NCBI GenBank assembly: GCA_019421365.1
Contig: JAHZFJ010000021.1
Location: 10,441 to 74,440 of the forward strand
Reading direction: 5' to 3'
DNA: 64,000 bases
From: Lachnospiraceae bacterium
GTDB taxonomy: Bacteria; Bacillota; Clostridia; Lachnospirales; Lachnospiraceae
The notes beneath the pieces were generated by a model. It was not told where the DNA came from, did not search any database, and worked only from the letters and a program-made list of their open reading frames with translations. Below, one piece after another: positions 1 through 9,516 of the stretch (positions are counted from its first letter, which is position 1; each line of letters opens with the position of its first letter). A program made the translations under genes and the position numbers.

Positions 1-456
1 TATGTAATTCTTCTTCGAATAGACGGATTAAATACCCTTTGGGGACTTGTTTTGGTTTATGTAGCTGGAAACATACCTTATAATACTTGGTTAGTAAAGA
101 GTTATATGGATACACTTCCAAAGAGTCTTGATGAAGCGGCAAGAATAGATGGCGCAAGCCACTTTAAGATTTTCTACAGAATCGTTTTACCTATCGCTAA
201 ACCAATTATTATCTTTTTAGGAATCACTAGTTTTACAGCACCATGGATGGATTTTATTTTTCCTAAGATGGTTCTTCGTTCCTCAAAAGTACAAACAGTT
301 GCACTTGGACTTTTTAGTTTTGTAACAGACAAGAAAAATTTATTTTCAACCTTTGCAGCAGGTTCATTGCTCATTGCAATACCATTTGTTATTTTCTTTG
401 TAATTACACAGAAGATGTTAATCACCTCATTAGGTGGTGCTGCGGTTAAGGAATAG
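1..456 (+). CDS. Sugar ABC transporter permease, MalG type (5' truncated)
   Basis: The frame is open from the first base, so the N-terminal part lies outside the window and about 151 residues are visible. The EAA loop that docks the ATPase is present (EAARIDGASHFKIFYRIVLP), followed by two hydrophobic membrane segments and a short tail ending GGAAVKE, as in MalG-type permeases. Such proteins form one half of the membrane channel of a carbohydrate importer. The stop lies 13 bases before the GH2 start, so the two are probably cotranscribed and the importer may take up galacto-oligosaccharides. The substrate is inferred from the neighbours. Confidence 0.92.
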   Translation, partial: YVILLRIDGLNTLWGLVLVYVAGNIPYNTWLVKSYMDTLPKSLDEAARIDGASHFKIFYRIVLPIAKPIIIFLGITSFTAPWMDFIFPKMVLRSSKVQTVALGLFSFVTDKKNLFSTFAAGSLLIAIPFVIFFVITQKMLITSLGGAAVKE

Positions 457-469
457 ACAGGAGTAGACA

Positions 470-3244
470 ATGAAGAAATATAAAAAGGGACAGCAAGTCT
501 ATAGTTTAAATCGTGGTTGGCGTTTTGTTGAGAAAGATATATCGGTTTTACCACCTACGAAACAACATGATGATGTATATGGTTTTTCAAAGGCAGGGGC
601 ATACCGTGGGCCTGCTGATGCGAACTATGATGATACGGATTGGGAGATTGTTAACTTACCTCATGACTGGGTTACAAAACATGATTTTGTAGAAGATGGC
701 TCTCCGAATCAAGGCTATAAAGAACGTGGAATCGGTTGGTATCGTATGCGATTTGAACTATCAGAAGAGGATCGAAACAAGCAAATTCTATTGGAATTCG
801 AAGGAATGTCTTGTGATTCTCAGATTTATGTGAATGGTTCCATACTAAAACATAACTATTCCGGATATAACAGTTTTTGTGTAGATATGACGGATATGGC
901 GAACTTTGGAGTAATACCCAATACACTAGCAATTCGTATTGATGCATCTGCTTGGGAAGGCTGGTGGTATGAAGGAGCTGGAATATACCGAAATGTTTGG
1001 TTAGTTAAGAAGTCTGAAGTACATTTGGCTCACGATGGTATATTCATAAAGCCTGAACTGGTAGAGAAGAGTAGGTGGAATGTTTTAATATCAGCTGAAA
1101 TCGAAAATAGTTTTGAACATGAACATAATGTAGAAGCTATTACCTGCTTGTATGATCAGGAAGGTAATTTAGTTGGGGAAGCCGCACTAACAGGAAAAGA
1201 TATTATACATGGATATGAAACAGCAATGGTTACCGGTGAAATCTATGTTAATAATCCAATTCTTTGGAGCTATAAACAGCCGTATCTATACAAGGCAGTT
1301 ACTAAGTTATATAAAGGTAGCGATTGTATTGATGAAGTCGAAGAGAATATTGGTTTTCGTACGATTTCCATTGATGGAACAGCTGGATTTTGGCTTAATG
1401 GAAAAAATATTAAGTTATTAGGATTCTGTAATCATCAAGATCATGCAGGTGTAGGAGTTGCAGTTCCGTATTCCATCAAAGAGTACCGAATACGACTAAT
1501 GAAGGAATTAGGAGCCAATGCATACAGATGCGCGCATAATCCGGATCCTGAAATTTTAGATATCTGTGACGAACTAGGATTAATGGTTATGGTAGAGAAT
1601 AGAACCTTTTCGTCTTCAGAGGAAACAATTAGGGAGGTTGAAGGGATTGTGAGACAATCTAGAAACCATCCTTGTGTAATACTATATTCCGTGCTTAATG
1701 AAGAACCATTACAAGGTACGAATAAAGGTAGACGTATGGCAGGGGCGTTAAGGGCAGCAGTAAAACGTGTGGATGATACAAGACCAGTTCTTGGTGCATT
1801 CAACGGTGGCTATATGGAAGAAGAAGGCGCTTCCACAATCCTAGATGTAACTGGAATTAATTATAACCCAGGTCGATATGATGGCTTCCATAAGAAATAT
1901 CCTAACACACCACTAATAGGAACCGAAACAGCAAGTGCCTTCATGGTACGTGGGGAATATGTCACAGATTATAGTCAGAACTTAATTAACTCTTATGATG
2001 ATGATTGTGCTTTGTGGGGAAATACCATAAGTGAAGCATGGAAGATGGTTGTAGAGAGGCCTTTTGTAGCAGGGGCTTTTGTATGGACAGGATTTGACTA
2101 CCGCGGAGAACCAACTCCATTTACTTGGCCAAGTGTAGGTACATTCTTTGGTACGTATGATAGTTGTGGATTCGAAAAAGATGCATGTTACTTCTATAAA
2201 GCTTATTGGAAAGAAGAACCGATGGTACACATCATATCACCTTGGTCAGCAGGACATGAGACGGGTACTGAGATTCGTGTCAAGGTAGTGACAAATTGTG
2301 AAGAAGTTGCCTTATTGGTTAATGGTAGAGTAATAGATAAAAAGGTAGTAGATCCGATTAATCATGTAGAATTTTCTGCTTCATATGAAGTGGGAGAGTT
2401 AAAGGCTGTTGGATATCGTAAGGGTGAAATCGTAGCGAATGACTCTCAGTTAACTGCAGAACAACCAACAAGTCTGAAGGTAAGTTTAAGTCAAGAACAA
2501 TTAGTTGCAGATGGATTTGATGCTGTAGCGATTAATGTTAGCCTTGTCGATCAAAATGGTACAGTAATTCCGAATGCAGATAATATGATTACATTTGATG
2601 TTTCAAATGCAATTATATTAGGAGTAGGAAATGGAGATCCGAACTCTCATGAAGATGATGTATCTAGTGAGAGAAAATTATTCCATGGTAAAGCGCAAGC
2701 AATAATAGCGCCAATTGATAAAGGGGATGTACAGATCAGGGTTAGTGCTAAGGATTTCGATCTTCAAACTGAAGTTATGATCCCAGTTCTAGAAGTGGAA
2801 TCATTCCCTTATGTTGTACCAGTGCAAGAACGTGTTATTGATAATTGGCGAATGTATTATAAACTATTCGATGAGATGCCTAATCCAAATCCTAAGGTTG
2901 ATAAGAATGATATGAATAGCTTTGAACCAATCGCATTTGACGGAGTACCACAAACACAATTGTCAGATCAATTACACAAATATGCATTGTATCGCTGTGT
3001 CGCTAATCTTGGGGAAGCAAAAGAAAATCGATATCTATATATTAGTGACGTTAAGGGATATGCATGGATTTATTTGAATGGTGAATTGTTGGCTTCTAGA
3101 ACAGATTCTTTTGGTGGGCATATGATTGTTAATTTGCCGAAAGAAGCGAAAGAAAATCAAGTTATAACAATTATTATCCATAATGAGAATGAAGAATGGC
3201 CACAAGCAGGTATCTGCTCACCAGTGGTTATGAAAGAATTATAA
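470..3244 (+). CDS. Glycoside hydrolase family 2, probable beta-galactosidase
   Basis: A 924-residue GH2 enzyme without signal peptide, so cytoplasmic. The N-terminal sugar-binding jelly roll spans about residues 1-200 (IGWYRMRFEL, WWYEGAGIYRNVWL), an Ig-like domain about 200-300 and the TIM barrel about 300-600. The acid/base is likely Glu411 in SVLNEEP and the nucleophile Glu486 in IGTETAS. Additional beta domains follow, including a DUF4982/Ig-like segment near 640-790 and a final jelly roll. It sits between a sugar permease and a GH53 galactanase, which favours beta-galactosidase acting on imported galacto-oligosaccharides. GH2 also contains beta-glucuronidases and mannosidases, so the substrate is inferred. 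The start ATG at 470 follows AGGAG. Confidence 0.93.
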   Translation: MKKYKKGQQVYSLNRGWRFVEKDISVLPPTKQHDDVYGFSKAGAYRGPADANYDDTDWEIVNLPHDWVTKHDFVEDGSPNQGYKERGIGWYRMRFELSEEDRNKQILLEFEGMSCDSQIYVNGSILKHNYSGYNSFCVDMTDMANFGVIPNTLAIRIDASAWEGWWYEGAGIYRNVWLVKKSEVHLAHDGIFIKPELVEKSRWNVLISAEIENSFEHEHNVEAITCLYDQEGNLVGEAALTGKDIIHGYETAMVTGEIYVNNPILWSYKQPYLYKAVTKLYKGSDCIDEVEENIGFRTISIDGTAGFWLNGKNIKLLGFCNHQDHAGVGVAVPYSIKEYRIRLMKELGANAYRCAHNPDPEILDICDELGLMVMVENRTFSSSEETIREVEGIVRQSRNHPCVILYSVLNEEPLQGTNKGRRMAGALRAAVKRVDDTRPVLGAFNGGYMEEEGASTILDVTGINYNPGRYDGFHKKYPNTPLIGTETASAFMVRGEYVTDYSQNLINSYDDDCALWGNTISEAWKMVVERPFVAGAFVWTGFDYRGEPTPFTWPSVGTFFGTYDSCGFEKDACYFYKAYWKEEPMVHIISPWSAGHETGTEIRVKVVTNCEEVALLVNGRVIDKKVVDPINHVEFSASYEVGELKAVGYRKGEIVANDSQLTAEQPTSLKVSLSQEQLVADGFDAVAINVSLVDQNGTVIPNADNMITFDVSNAIILGVGNGDPNSHEDDVSSERKLFHGKAQAIIAPIDKGDVQIRVSAKDFDLQTEVMIPVLEVESFPYVVPVQERVIDNWRMYYKLFDEMPNPNPKVDKNDMNSFEPIAFDGVPQTQLSDQLHKYALYRCVANLGEAKENRYLYISDVKGYAWIYLNGELLASRTDSFGGHMIVNLPKEAKENQVITIIIHNENEEWPQAGICSPVVMKEL

Positions 3245-3245
3245 T

Positions 3246-3498
3246 GATTCGGGTGTCAAAATCCAATTTTAATTTGGGTCCTGTCAATTTGCACCAATAT
3301 ATATATGACATGTTATGCCAAACGTAGTTCACTCGCAACGCGCTCTCGCTTGGATGAAGTTCGTAGTGGTACATAAGGCTCTAAAATACATAGCCTAAGT
3401 ACCAACGACTTCATACAGTTGCTTAATGAACTACGTCCGGCATAACATTAGTTAAGTTTTAGATGTGCAAATTGACGAAGGCAAGTTTTACGAGAGGC
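3246..3498. repeat. Inverted-repeat element D1 with large hairpin
   Basis: An intergenic block between the GH2 and GH53 genes. It opens with GATTCGGGTGTCA (3246-3258), related to the terminal repeat of the elements at 43160 and 63051. Inside are nested inverted repeats: GTCAATTTGCAC (3283-3294) against GTGCAAATTGAC (3465-3476), and 22-base arms at 3310-3331 and 3427-3448 with two mismatches. Near the right end GCAAATTGACGAA and GCAAGTTTTACGAGAGGC also occur, the second inverted, in the element at 63051. No right-hand terminal repeat was found, so this copy may be truncated or rearranged. It is probably a non-autonomous element or REP-like repeat. Confidence 0.7.
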
Positions 3499-3540
3499 AG
3501 TTTGTAGAATGCTGGCTAAGTTAGGGACTAGAAGAATAAT

Positions 3541-3582
3541 CAAAAAACTAGGAGTTATTTATTTTTGACTCCTAGTTTTTTG
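3541..3582 (+). terminator. Rho-independent terminator after GH2
   Basis: The arms AAAAAACTAGGAGT and ACTCCTAGTTTTTT form a near-perfect stem ending in a T run. It closes the permease-GH2 transcript ahead of the GH53 gene. Confidence 0.85.
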
Positions 3583-3683
3583 GGAATAGGGAATCAAATC
3601 TCCATTCTAGATAATTTTTATCATGCTTTATAATAAAATATAATGCTAATATGGGGTGAAATTAGCAAGAAAGAGGGTATTAC

Positions 3684-6377
3684 ATGGGAAAACAAAGAGT
3701 ATGGAAAAAGATGAGTTTGGGATTAGTAATAATTATTATGATGGGACAGATTTTAGGCTTTGACACCTCTGGATTCCAAGCACACGCAGAAGTAACATAT
3801 GATAGTGTATCGGATTACTCCGAGGAACCTTATGAGATAACAATACAAAATGGTAGCTTTGAAACTGGAGATATGACAGGTTGGACTGTTAGTATGGGGA
3901 CCACAGATCAAGCCGGTTACATGGTTAAATCAGACAGTTATAGTAGTAATACAACCAAATTCCTTAACATCTGGAATAATGAGGCAGATACAGTTTCCTT
4001 TAATATTAAGAAAGAAATTACAGGGTTAGAGGAAGGCGAATATAAGATAAGTTTCAGAGTCGATGGTAAAGAAGGTGCAGATGTTAATGGGGCTGAATCT
4101 GGATTGGCATTACTGATCAACGAACAACCTACAAGTATTACCAATGTAACAACTACAGGTTGGAATCAGTGGAAAACATATGAAACAGAAAGCTTTACAT
4201 TAAACAGTGATGACACAATAACGCTAGAATTACAAGGAAATTTAACTGGTTCTGGATATTGGTGTGATCTTGATGACTTCAAGCTCTATAAACTAGATGG
4301 TAAACCTTCTAGTGCGGTCGATCCTGTAGATGCAGATATCTTCGTAACGAGAGTAACCGGGATGAATGATGATTTTATCAAAGGTGTAGATGTTTCTTCT
4401 TACCTTAGTGAAATCGACAGTGGAGTGCAGTATAAAGATTTTGAGGGGAATATATTAGATAAAGCAGGTTTCTTTCATTTACTAAAGGAATCAGGTGTTA
4501 ATTATGTTCGTGTGCGTGTATGGAATAATCCATATCAAATAAAAGGTGGTAGCCAGTATGGTTATGGTGGTGGTAATAACGATGTTGCAAAAGCAGCGGA
4601 GATCGGAAGACTTGCAGCAGATGCAGGACTAAAGACTTTAGTAGATTTTCATTATTCCGACTTCTGGGCAGATCCTGCAAAACAAAAAGCACCAAAAGCA
4701 TGGAATAGTTATACACTAGAGGAGAAAAAACAAGCGGTTGAAGAATTTACTGCAGCAAGTTTGAATACCATAATTGATGCTGGTGCAGATGTTGGCATGG
4801 TACAAGTAGGTAATGAGACCAACAATGGTATAGCAGGGGAAACCTCATGGTCGAATATGTGTGAAATCTTCAATGCTGGTAGCAAGGCAGTGCGTGAGAT
4901 TAGTAATATAAGATATGGATCTAATGAAACTATTAAAGTGGCACTACATTTTACAGATATTCAAAAAGCAGGTAACTATGCTAATATTGCGAAGACGTTG
5001 AATGATAATGGAGTAGATTATGATGTATTTGCAAGTTCTTACTACCCATTCTGGCATGGAACAACTTCTAACCTAACAAGTGTATTATCAGAAATTGCAT
5101 CCACGTATGATAAGGAAGTGATGGTAGCAGAGACTTCTTATGGATATACCTATGAAGATGGCGATGGTCATGGCAATACATTAGAAGAAGGGAAAGACAG
5201 TCTTGCAATTACATATCCAATTAGTGTACAAGGACAGGCAACAGAAGTTCGTGATGTCATACAAGCAGTAGCAGATATAGGTGCTGCAGGAATTGGCGTA
5301 TTCTACTGGGAGCCAGCATGGATTCCTGTTGGGGTATATGATAAAACGGCAGAAGATGCACAATTGGTGTTAGAGACCAATAAACAATTATGGGAAATAA
5401 ATGGATCTGGCTGGGCTTCAAGTTATGCAGGTGAGTATGATTCTGAAGATGCAGGTGTTTGGTATGGGGGAAGCTCTTGGGATAATCAAGCGATGTTTGA
5501 CTTTTACGGAAATCCATTACCTTCGCTAAATGTATTCAAGTACGTGGATACAGGTGCAACAGCAGGAGAAATCAAGATAGATGCTATATCGGATATTAGT
5601 GCTACATTCATCCTTGGGGACAACATAGAACTTCCCAGTGTTGTCTCTGCAGTATATAATGATGGTTCTGTTAAAGATGTTATTGTTAAATGGGATGAGC
5701 AGGATTTGTCTGTATTAAATGCTGTTGGAAATTATACAGTTCACGGTATTGTAACACAGGGGGATACAGTCTTTACAGTAAAGTGCAAAGTTGAGATAAA
5801 AGCCAAATCCTTAATCGAAAATGGCGGATTTGAAGAGGGGTTATCAGATTGGAATTTCACAGGAAGAGGCTATGATCCTGGATATTCTGATGCTAAGGAA
5901 GGAAATTACTGTTTACATTTTTATAGTGCAGATGGTGTAGAGTTCACAGTAGAAAAAGAAGTCACACTAGATGCAGGCATATATGCGTTCTCTGCATTTG
6001 CCCAAGGTGGTAATATGGGTGCTGAGGAAAATATAACGCTGTATGTAAAAACAAACGATAATGAATATTCTACTGTTTCTGATTATCTAAGTGGTTGGAG
6101 AGAATGGAAAGAAACGACGGTAACAGAAATCAAAGTAGAAAAGAATAATACTAAGGTAACGGTTGGTATGTCTGTAAAAGGTGGTGCAGGTTGTTGGGGT
6201 ACCATTGATGAATTGTATTTAAGAAAGATAAAGGATATAGATTCTGATAATAACTCGGGGGCAGGCAATGAGAATAATGGAAACAATGGTAGTGAGTCTT
6301 CTGGAAGTGGAAGTAGTGGGGAAAGTTCTCCGAAAGATCCTGTGTTAGTATCACGGGGGTTACTTATTTTGAGTTAG
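3684..6377 (+). CDS. Secreted GH53 endo-beta-1,4-galactanase, frameshifted before its C-terminal tail
   Basis: An extracellular enzyme expected to cut beta-1,4-galactan side chains of pectin. A signal peptide spans about residues 1-35. A carbohydrate-binding-like jelly roll follows (NGSFETGDMTGWTV, about 48-205), then the GH53 barrel at about 230-620 with acid/base Glu378 (VQVGNETNNG) and nucleophile Glu483 (VMVAETSYGY). Next come a Big_4-like Ig domain (about 630-705), a second CBM-like domain (NGGFEEGLSDWNF, about 715-850) and a Ser/Gly/Asn linker. The frame ends prematurely at 6377 after a run of five G (6355-6359). The continuing domain lies in the -1 frame up to 7054. One extra G would give SRGVTYFELAHNG and restore one protein of about 1,120 residues. 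A TATAAT at 3639-3644 may be the -10 box. Confidence 0.92.
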   Translation: MGKQRVWKKMSLGLVIIIMMGQILGFDTSGFQAHAEVTYDSVSDYSEEPYEITIQNGSFETGDMTGWTVSMGTTDQAGYMVKSDSYSSNTTKFLNIWNNEADTVSFNIKKEITGLEEGEYKISFRVDGKEGADVNGAESGLALLINEQPTSITNVTTTGWNQWKTYETESFTLNSDDTITLELQGNLTGSGYWCDLDDFKLYKLDGKPSSAVDPVDADIFVTRVTGMNDDFIKGVDVSSYLSEIDSGVQYKDFEGNILDKAGFFHLLKESGVNYVRVRVWNNPYQIKGGSQYGYGGGNNDVAKAAEIGRLAADAGLKTLVDFHYSDFWADPAKQKAPKAWNSYTLEEKKQAVEEFTAASLNTIIDAGADVGMVQVGNETNNGIAGETSWSNMCEIFNAGSKAVREISNIRYGSNETIKVALHFTDIQKAGNYANIAKTLNDNGVDYDVFASSYYPFWHGTTSNLTSVLSEIASTYDKEVMVAETSYGYTYEDGDGHGNTLEEGKDSLAITYPISVQGQATEVRDVIQAVADIGAAGIGVFYWEPAWIPVGVYDKTAEDAQLVLETNKQLWEINGSGWASSYAGEYDSEDAGVWYGGSSWDNQAMFDFYGNPLPSLNVFKYVDTGATAGEIKIDAISDISATFILGDNIELPSVVSAVYNDGSVKDVIVKWDEQDLSVLNAVGNYTVHGIVTQGDTVFTVKCKVEIKAKSLIENGGFEEGLSDWNFTGRGYDPGYSDAKEGNYCLHFYSADGVEFTVEKEVTLDAGIYAFSAFAQGGNMGAEENITLYVKTNDNEYSTVSDYLSGWREWKETTVTEIKVEKNNTKVTVGMSVKGGAGCWGTIDELYLRKIKDIDSDNNSGAGNENNGNNGSESSGSGSSGESSPKDPVLVSRGLLILS

Positions 6378-7054
6378 CACATAATGGTGTGTTCCCATTT
6401 GAAGGGAAATTAACATTCTTAGCAGGCAAAGAATATGTAGGTAAATCAATCTTCATAAGTTATGTGAATGAACAAGATAAACAAGTAGAGCCACAGTGCT
6501 ATGTAAGAGTAATGGATAATGGAGAAGTAACTGTGACCATGCCACATGCCTCAAAGTATGTTGTTACGCTTGAGAACCCAGTTTTACCATCATTAGTAGC
6601 TAGCAAAACTCTTTATACTGGTAGTACGTATACATTAGGAACGAAAGTACAGAACTCTCTATCAGGTGATACAGCTACCTATTATACAAGTAAGAAGTCT
6701 GCTGTATCAGTTAGTAAGACAGGAAAACTTACTGCTAATAAGGCTGGTACAGCCACTATTACAACGAGATACGTACAAAATGGAAAAGTATATGTATTCA
6801 AAACCAAAGTAACAGTTAAGAAACCTTATATTAAATTGGATTCAGTACCCAAAGAATTAAAGGCATCAAAATCATTTACTTGTAAAGCAACGGCCTACGG
6901 AACAAAGGCATCTATTACTTGGTCGGTTTCAGATTCTAAGATTGCAACTATTAACAAGAATACAGGTAAGTTAACTGCTAAGAAGGCTGGTAAAGTAGTA
7001 GTAACAGTAAAAGCAGGGAAGGTCACAAAGAAATTCACTGTTAAATGCCATTAA
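6356..7054 (+). pseudogene. Frameshifted C-terminal tail of the GH53 galactanase (Ig-like surface domains)
   Basis: This frame is open across the frameshift point. It begins sensibly with GVTYFELAHNGVFPFEGKLT, so it is the displaced 3' part of the upstream gene and not an independent gene; no ribosome site precedes the first internal ATG at 6389. It encodes a beta domain (about 75 residues) and two Big_2-like Ig repeats with the typical TGKLTANKAGTATIT and TGKLTAKKAGKVVVTVKAG signatures, ending in KKFTVKCH. Such tails usually hold secreted clostridial enzymes near the cell wall. The split may be a real mutation, a sequencing error in the G run, or slippage. Confidence 0.8.
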
Positions 7055-7104
7055 TGATATGAAAATGCTTTACTATATGAAATGATTGAGTTGCGTTAAA
7101 TAGT

Positions 7105-7145
7105 AAAAAATGCATGTCCTATGAAAACTAGGGCATGCATTTTTT
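7105..7145. terminator. Bidirectional terminator
   Basis: AAAAAATGCATG and the facing CATGCATTTTTT arms, with CCTA/TAGG at the apex, lie between the convergent GH53 tail and the foldase gene. The A and T runs on both sides suit termination in both directions. Confidence 0.88.
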
Positions 7146-7151
7146 GATTTA

Positions 7152-8369
7152 TTATTGTACAGTTACAAGTCCCTTAACGATTTCAAGAGCTTTAACTTGT
7201 ACCATTCTTTGTACTAAGTATCCTGTACCATATTGTTCTAATTGAGTGTTAAATCCATCTTCAGTTGTGCCATTTTCTAATAGATAAGCTTTACATTCAT
7301 CAAGTGTAACAGTAACACCTTCATTTTCAAGAATTGCTTGATAGATAAGGGTAGCTTTTGTATTTTCTTTAGCAGTAGTTTTTAATTGCTTATCGTATTT
7401 AGCTTCTGACATACCCATGTAATCTTCGAAAGAACTGTTAGCATAATCGGCACTGTAGTTTGCAAAATATGCTTTCATTGTTTCGTAGTAGTTGTAATCT
7501 GAATTCTTCATAGTAGCAGCTAAATGAGCAGTATATTCTTCTGGATAAGAATTTACTGTAGTTTCTTTTACTAAATAATCAGAAATCCATTTTTCAAGAT
7601 TTGTGTTATAGTTTGTTTCTTTTAAATAAGTTCTGTATTCATCTGCTGTAGTAGCATAATCGGATAAATTTTCTTTTACGAATTCATCAGTAAATTCAGG
7701 AGTTACATAGATACCATTAACTGTTACCTGGAATACAGCATCTTTGCCTGCTAAATCAGGATTTTGTGAGTATTCTTCTGGGAATGTAACTTCAACTGTA
7801 ACATCATCACCAACTTTGTGTCCGATTAATTGTTGTTCAAAGTCATCTATAAAAGAACCACTACCAATTACTAAGTCATAACCTTCACCTTTAGAGTTAC
7901 CACCTTCGAATTCAACACCATCAACAGTACCAACATAATCGATGTTTACTTTGTCGCCATCAGCAATTGCAGCTGTAGCTTCTTTGTCCAATGCTTTATT
8001 GTCTTCTAATTGTTTTTGAATGTCAGCTTCTACAGATTCGTCTGAGTATTCTACTTCACTTAGTGGAACTGTGATGTTTTTGTAATCAGCTAAATCAATT
8101 GCGGAAGTAGCAGTAACGCCATCGATAAATCCGTTATCTGCAATGTACTTGCTATAATCAGCACTTGCTACGATCTTCGTTGCATTTCTATACACTTTGT
8201 AACCAACGAAAGAACCAATGCCAACAATAATAGCTACAATTACACATATACCAATAATTTTATTGATCTTGTCTTGACGTTTTTTTTGTTGGATCTCCTT
8301 TTGTCTTTGTAATTTTCTTTGTTTACTTAAGCTCATAGAAGAATCAATTTTTTGTTTCTCTTGTTTCAT
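7152..8369 (-). CDS. Membrane-anchored trigger factor-like FKBP-type peptidyl-prolyl isomerase
   Basis: A 405-residue protein with a Lys/Gln-rich cytoplasmic N-terminus, one membrane anchor at about residues 36-58 and an extracytoplasmic remainder. An FKBP domain spans about residues 130-225 (DGDKVNIDYVGTVDGVEFEG, DFEQQLIGHKVGD, VTFPEEY), the form found in trigger factor. The C-terminal region is helical and charged, resembling the trigger factor/SurA chaperone arms. It lacks the ribosome-binding N-domain of true trigger factor, so it probably helps exported proteins fold. The start ATG follows AGAGG. Divergent from the HAD gene. Confidence 0.88.
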   Translation of the reverse strand: MKQEKQKIDSSMSLSKQRKLQRQKEIQQKKRQDKINKIIGICVIVAIIVGIGSFVGYKVYRNATKIVASADYSKYIADNGFIDGVTATSAIDLADYKNITVPLSEVEYSDESVEADIQKQLEDNKALDKEATAAIADGDKVNIDYVGTVDGVEFEGGNSKGEGYDLVIGSGSFIDDFEQQLIGHKVGDDVTVEVTFPEEYSQNPDLAGKDAVFQVTVNGIYVTPEFTDEFVKENLSDYATTADEYRTYLKETNYNTNLEKWISDYLVKETTVNSYPEEYTAHLAATMKNSDYNYYETMKAYFANYSADYANSSFEDYMGMSEAKYDKQLKTTAKENTKATLIYQAILENEGVTVTLDECKAYLLENGTTEDGFNTQLEQYGTGYLVQRMVQVKALEIVKGLVTVQ

Positions 8370-8778
8370 GTTAACCTCTTTCTGTTCATGATGAACTTAT
8401 TTGTCTACTATTCCAATTGCTGGACAAAAAGAACTTGTCCAATTAGGTACTTTGATACAATGCTGAAAGTATCAACAGTTGAATGATATCAACATATGTA
8501 TACCTAGGACTGAATAGTTTGCTACTTCTATTTTAAATAAGTTACTTAATATTGTAAACAATAATTATGTATAATTTGTGAAAAATAACGATATAGATAA
8601 ATACTTTACATATTTTTCAACGTTTTTATGGTTTGAGGAAGATAAATATGGTATAATTTGATTAATATGTTCAAAAAGTTTGTTAAAAGAGTAATAATAT
8701 TTGTAAAATATAATAAATAACATATGATAGATATATTTTATTTCATCATAAAACATAATAAAAGAAAGGACAAAGACC
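8370..8778. promoter_or_regulatory. Divergent control region (foldase / HAD hydrolase)
   Basis: A 409-base AT-rich region with no gene. On the minus strand TTTACA (reading 8558 to 8553) and TAAAAT (8535 to 8530) are 17 bases apart and would start the foldase transcript near 8523. That leaves a leader of about 150 bases holding two small hairpins: TTGGACAA-type arms at 8421-8441 and TTGATAC/GTATCAA near 8453-8475. On the plus strand a TATAAT at 8652-8657 may serve the HAD gene, but no good -35 box was found. Confidence 0.5.
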
Positions 8779-9375
8779 ATGATACATAACATCATATTTG
8801 ACATTGGAAACGTGTTGCTATCTTTTTGTTGGGAGAGACATTTTGCTAGTTTTGGATTTAGCGATGTAGTGTTTAATAAAGTAGCGAAAGCCACAGTATT
8901 AAGTCCAACATGGGATGCGTTTGATCAAGGAGTGTTGACTCCAGAGCAGTTACTTGAAGTGTTTATTAAGAATGATCCGTCAGTAGAGAATGAGATTCGT
9001 CAGATGTATGCCAATATTAGCGGTACAGTTGAGATTTATCCATATACTTTAGCTTGGATTGAAGATTTGAAGAAGAGGGGATATAACGTCTATGTGCTAT
9101 CGAACTTTAGTGAGAAGCTACATAAGGAATGTGGGGGCAAGGTAGACTTTTTGAAAGACTTAGATGGATACATATTATCATACCAAGAAAAGCTTATTAA
9201 ACCAGATGATCGAATCTATCAACTGTTGATACACAGATATGGATTAGTGCCAGATGATTGTGTGTTTATAGATGATAAGATGATCAATATAGAAGCAGCT
9301 AGAAGAAATGGAATGCATGGAATCGTATTTACTTCCTATGAGGAAACGGTTTATTTGTTAGACAAAATGCTGTAG
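8779..9375 (+). CDS. HAD superfamily IA hydrolase
   Basis: A 198-residue HAD phosphatase-like protein. Motif I is FDIGNVL with nucleophile Asp8; the second position is Gly instead of Asp, as in the YihX/epoxide-hydrolase-N-like branch. Motif II is YVLSNFS, motif III the Lys of LIKPDD, and motif IV VFIDDKMINIEAARRNGM. This suggests a small phosphatase acting on a sugar phosphate or similar metabolite, but the substrate cannot be read from sequence. It is preceded by AAAGGA and stands alone between two regulatory regions. Confidence 0.88.
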   Translation: MIHNIIFDIGNVLLSFCWERHFASFGFSDVVFNKVAKATVLSPTWDAFDQGVLTPEQLLEVFIKNDPSVENEIRQMYANISGTVEIYPYTLAWIEDLKKRGYNVYVLSNFSEKLHKECGGKVDFLKDLDGYILSYQEKLIKPDDRIYQLLIHRYGLVPDDCVFIDDKMINIEAARRNGMHGIVFTSYEETVYLLDKML

Positions 9376-9430
9376 ATTTGTTCTAATAGAATAAAGAGTG
9401 AAAAATTGGGTACTACTACCTATTAACCCA

Positions 9431-9459
9431 TTGACAAATATTTTATCGCTTGTTATTAT
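9431..9459 (+). promoter_or_regulatory. Promoter upstream of the glutamine synthetase-like gene
   Basis: A consensus TTGACA at 9431-9436 and TATTAT at 9454-9459 are separated by exactly 17 bases. Transcription would begin near 9466, immediately before the attenuator-like hairpin. Confidence 0.7.
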
Positions 9460-9468
9460 TAACTTAAT

Positions 9469-9516
9469 CAGGGCAAAGGTGTTCTTATATGAATTCCTAT
9501 GCCCTATTTTTGTAAG
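9469..9516 (+). terminator. Leader terminator / attenuator in front of glnA-like gene
   Basis: The arms AGGGCAAAGG and CCTATGCCCT, extended by GTTC/GAAT pairs, enclose a six-base loop and are followed by ATTTTTG. The hairpin lies downstream of the promoter and about 90 bases before the coding start, so it can only act by being bypassed. That is the arrangement expected for antitermination. The hexaloop reads TTATAT and does not show the A1/G4 bases known for ANTAR target loops. Confidence 0.6.

Noticed and set aside
6340..6380. Programmed -1 frameshifting in the galactanase gene
   Set aside because: The five-G run does not give a proper slippery heptamer in the zero frame and no downstream pseudoknot was seen. 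A mutation or read error is simpler.
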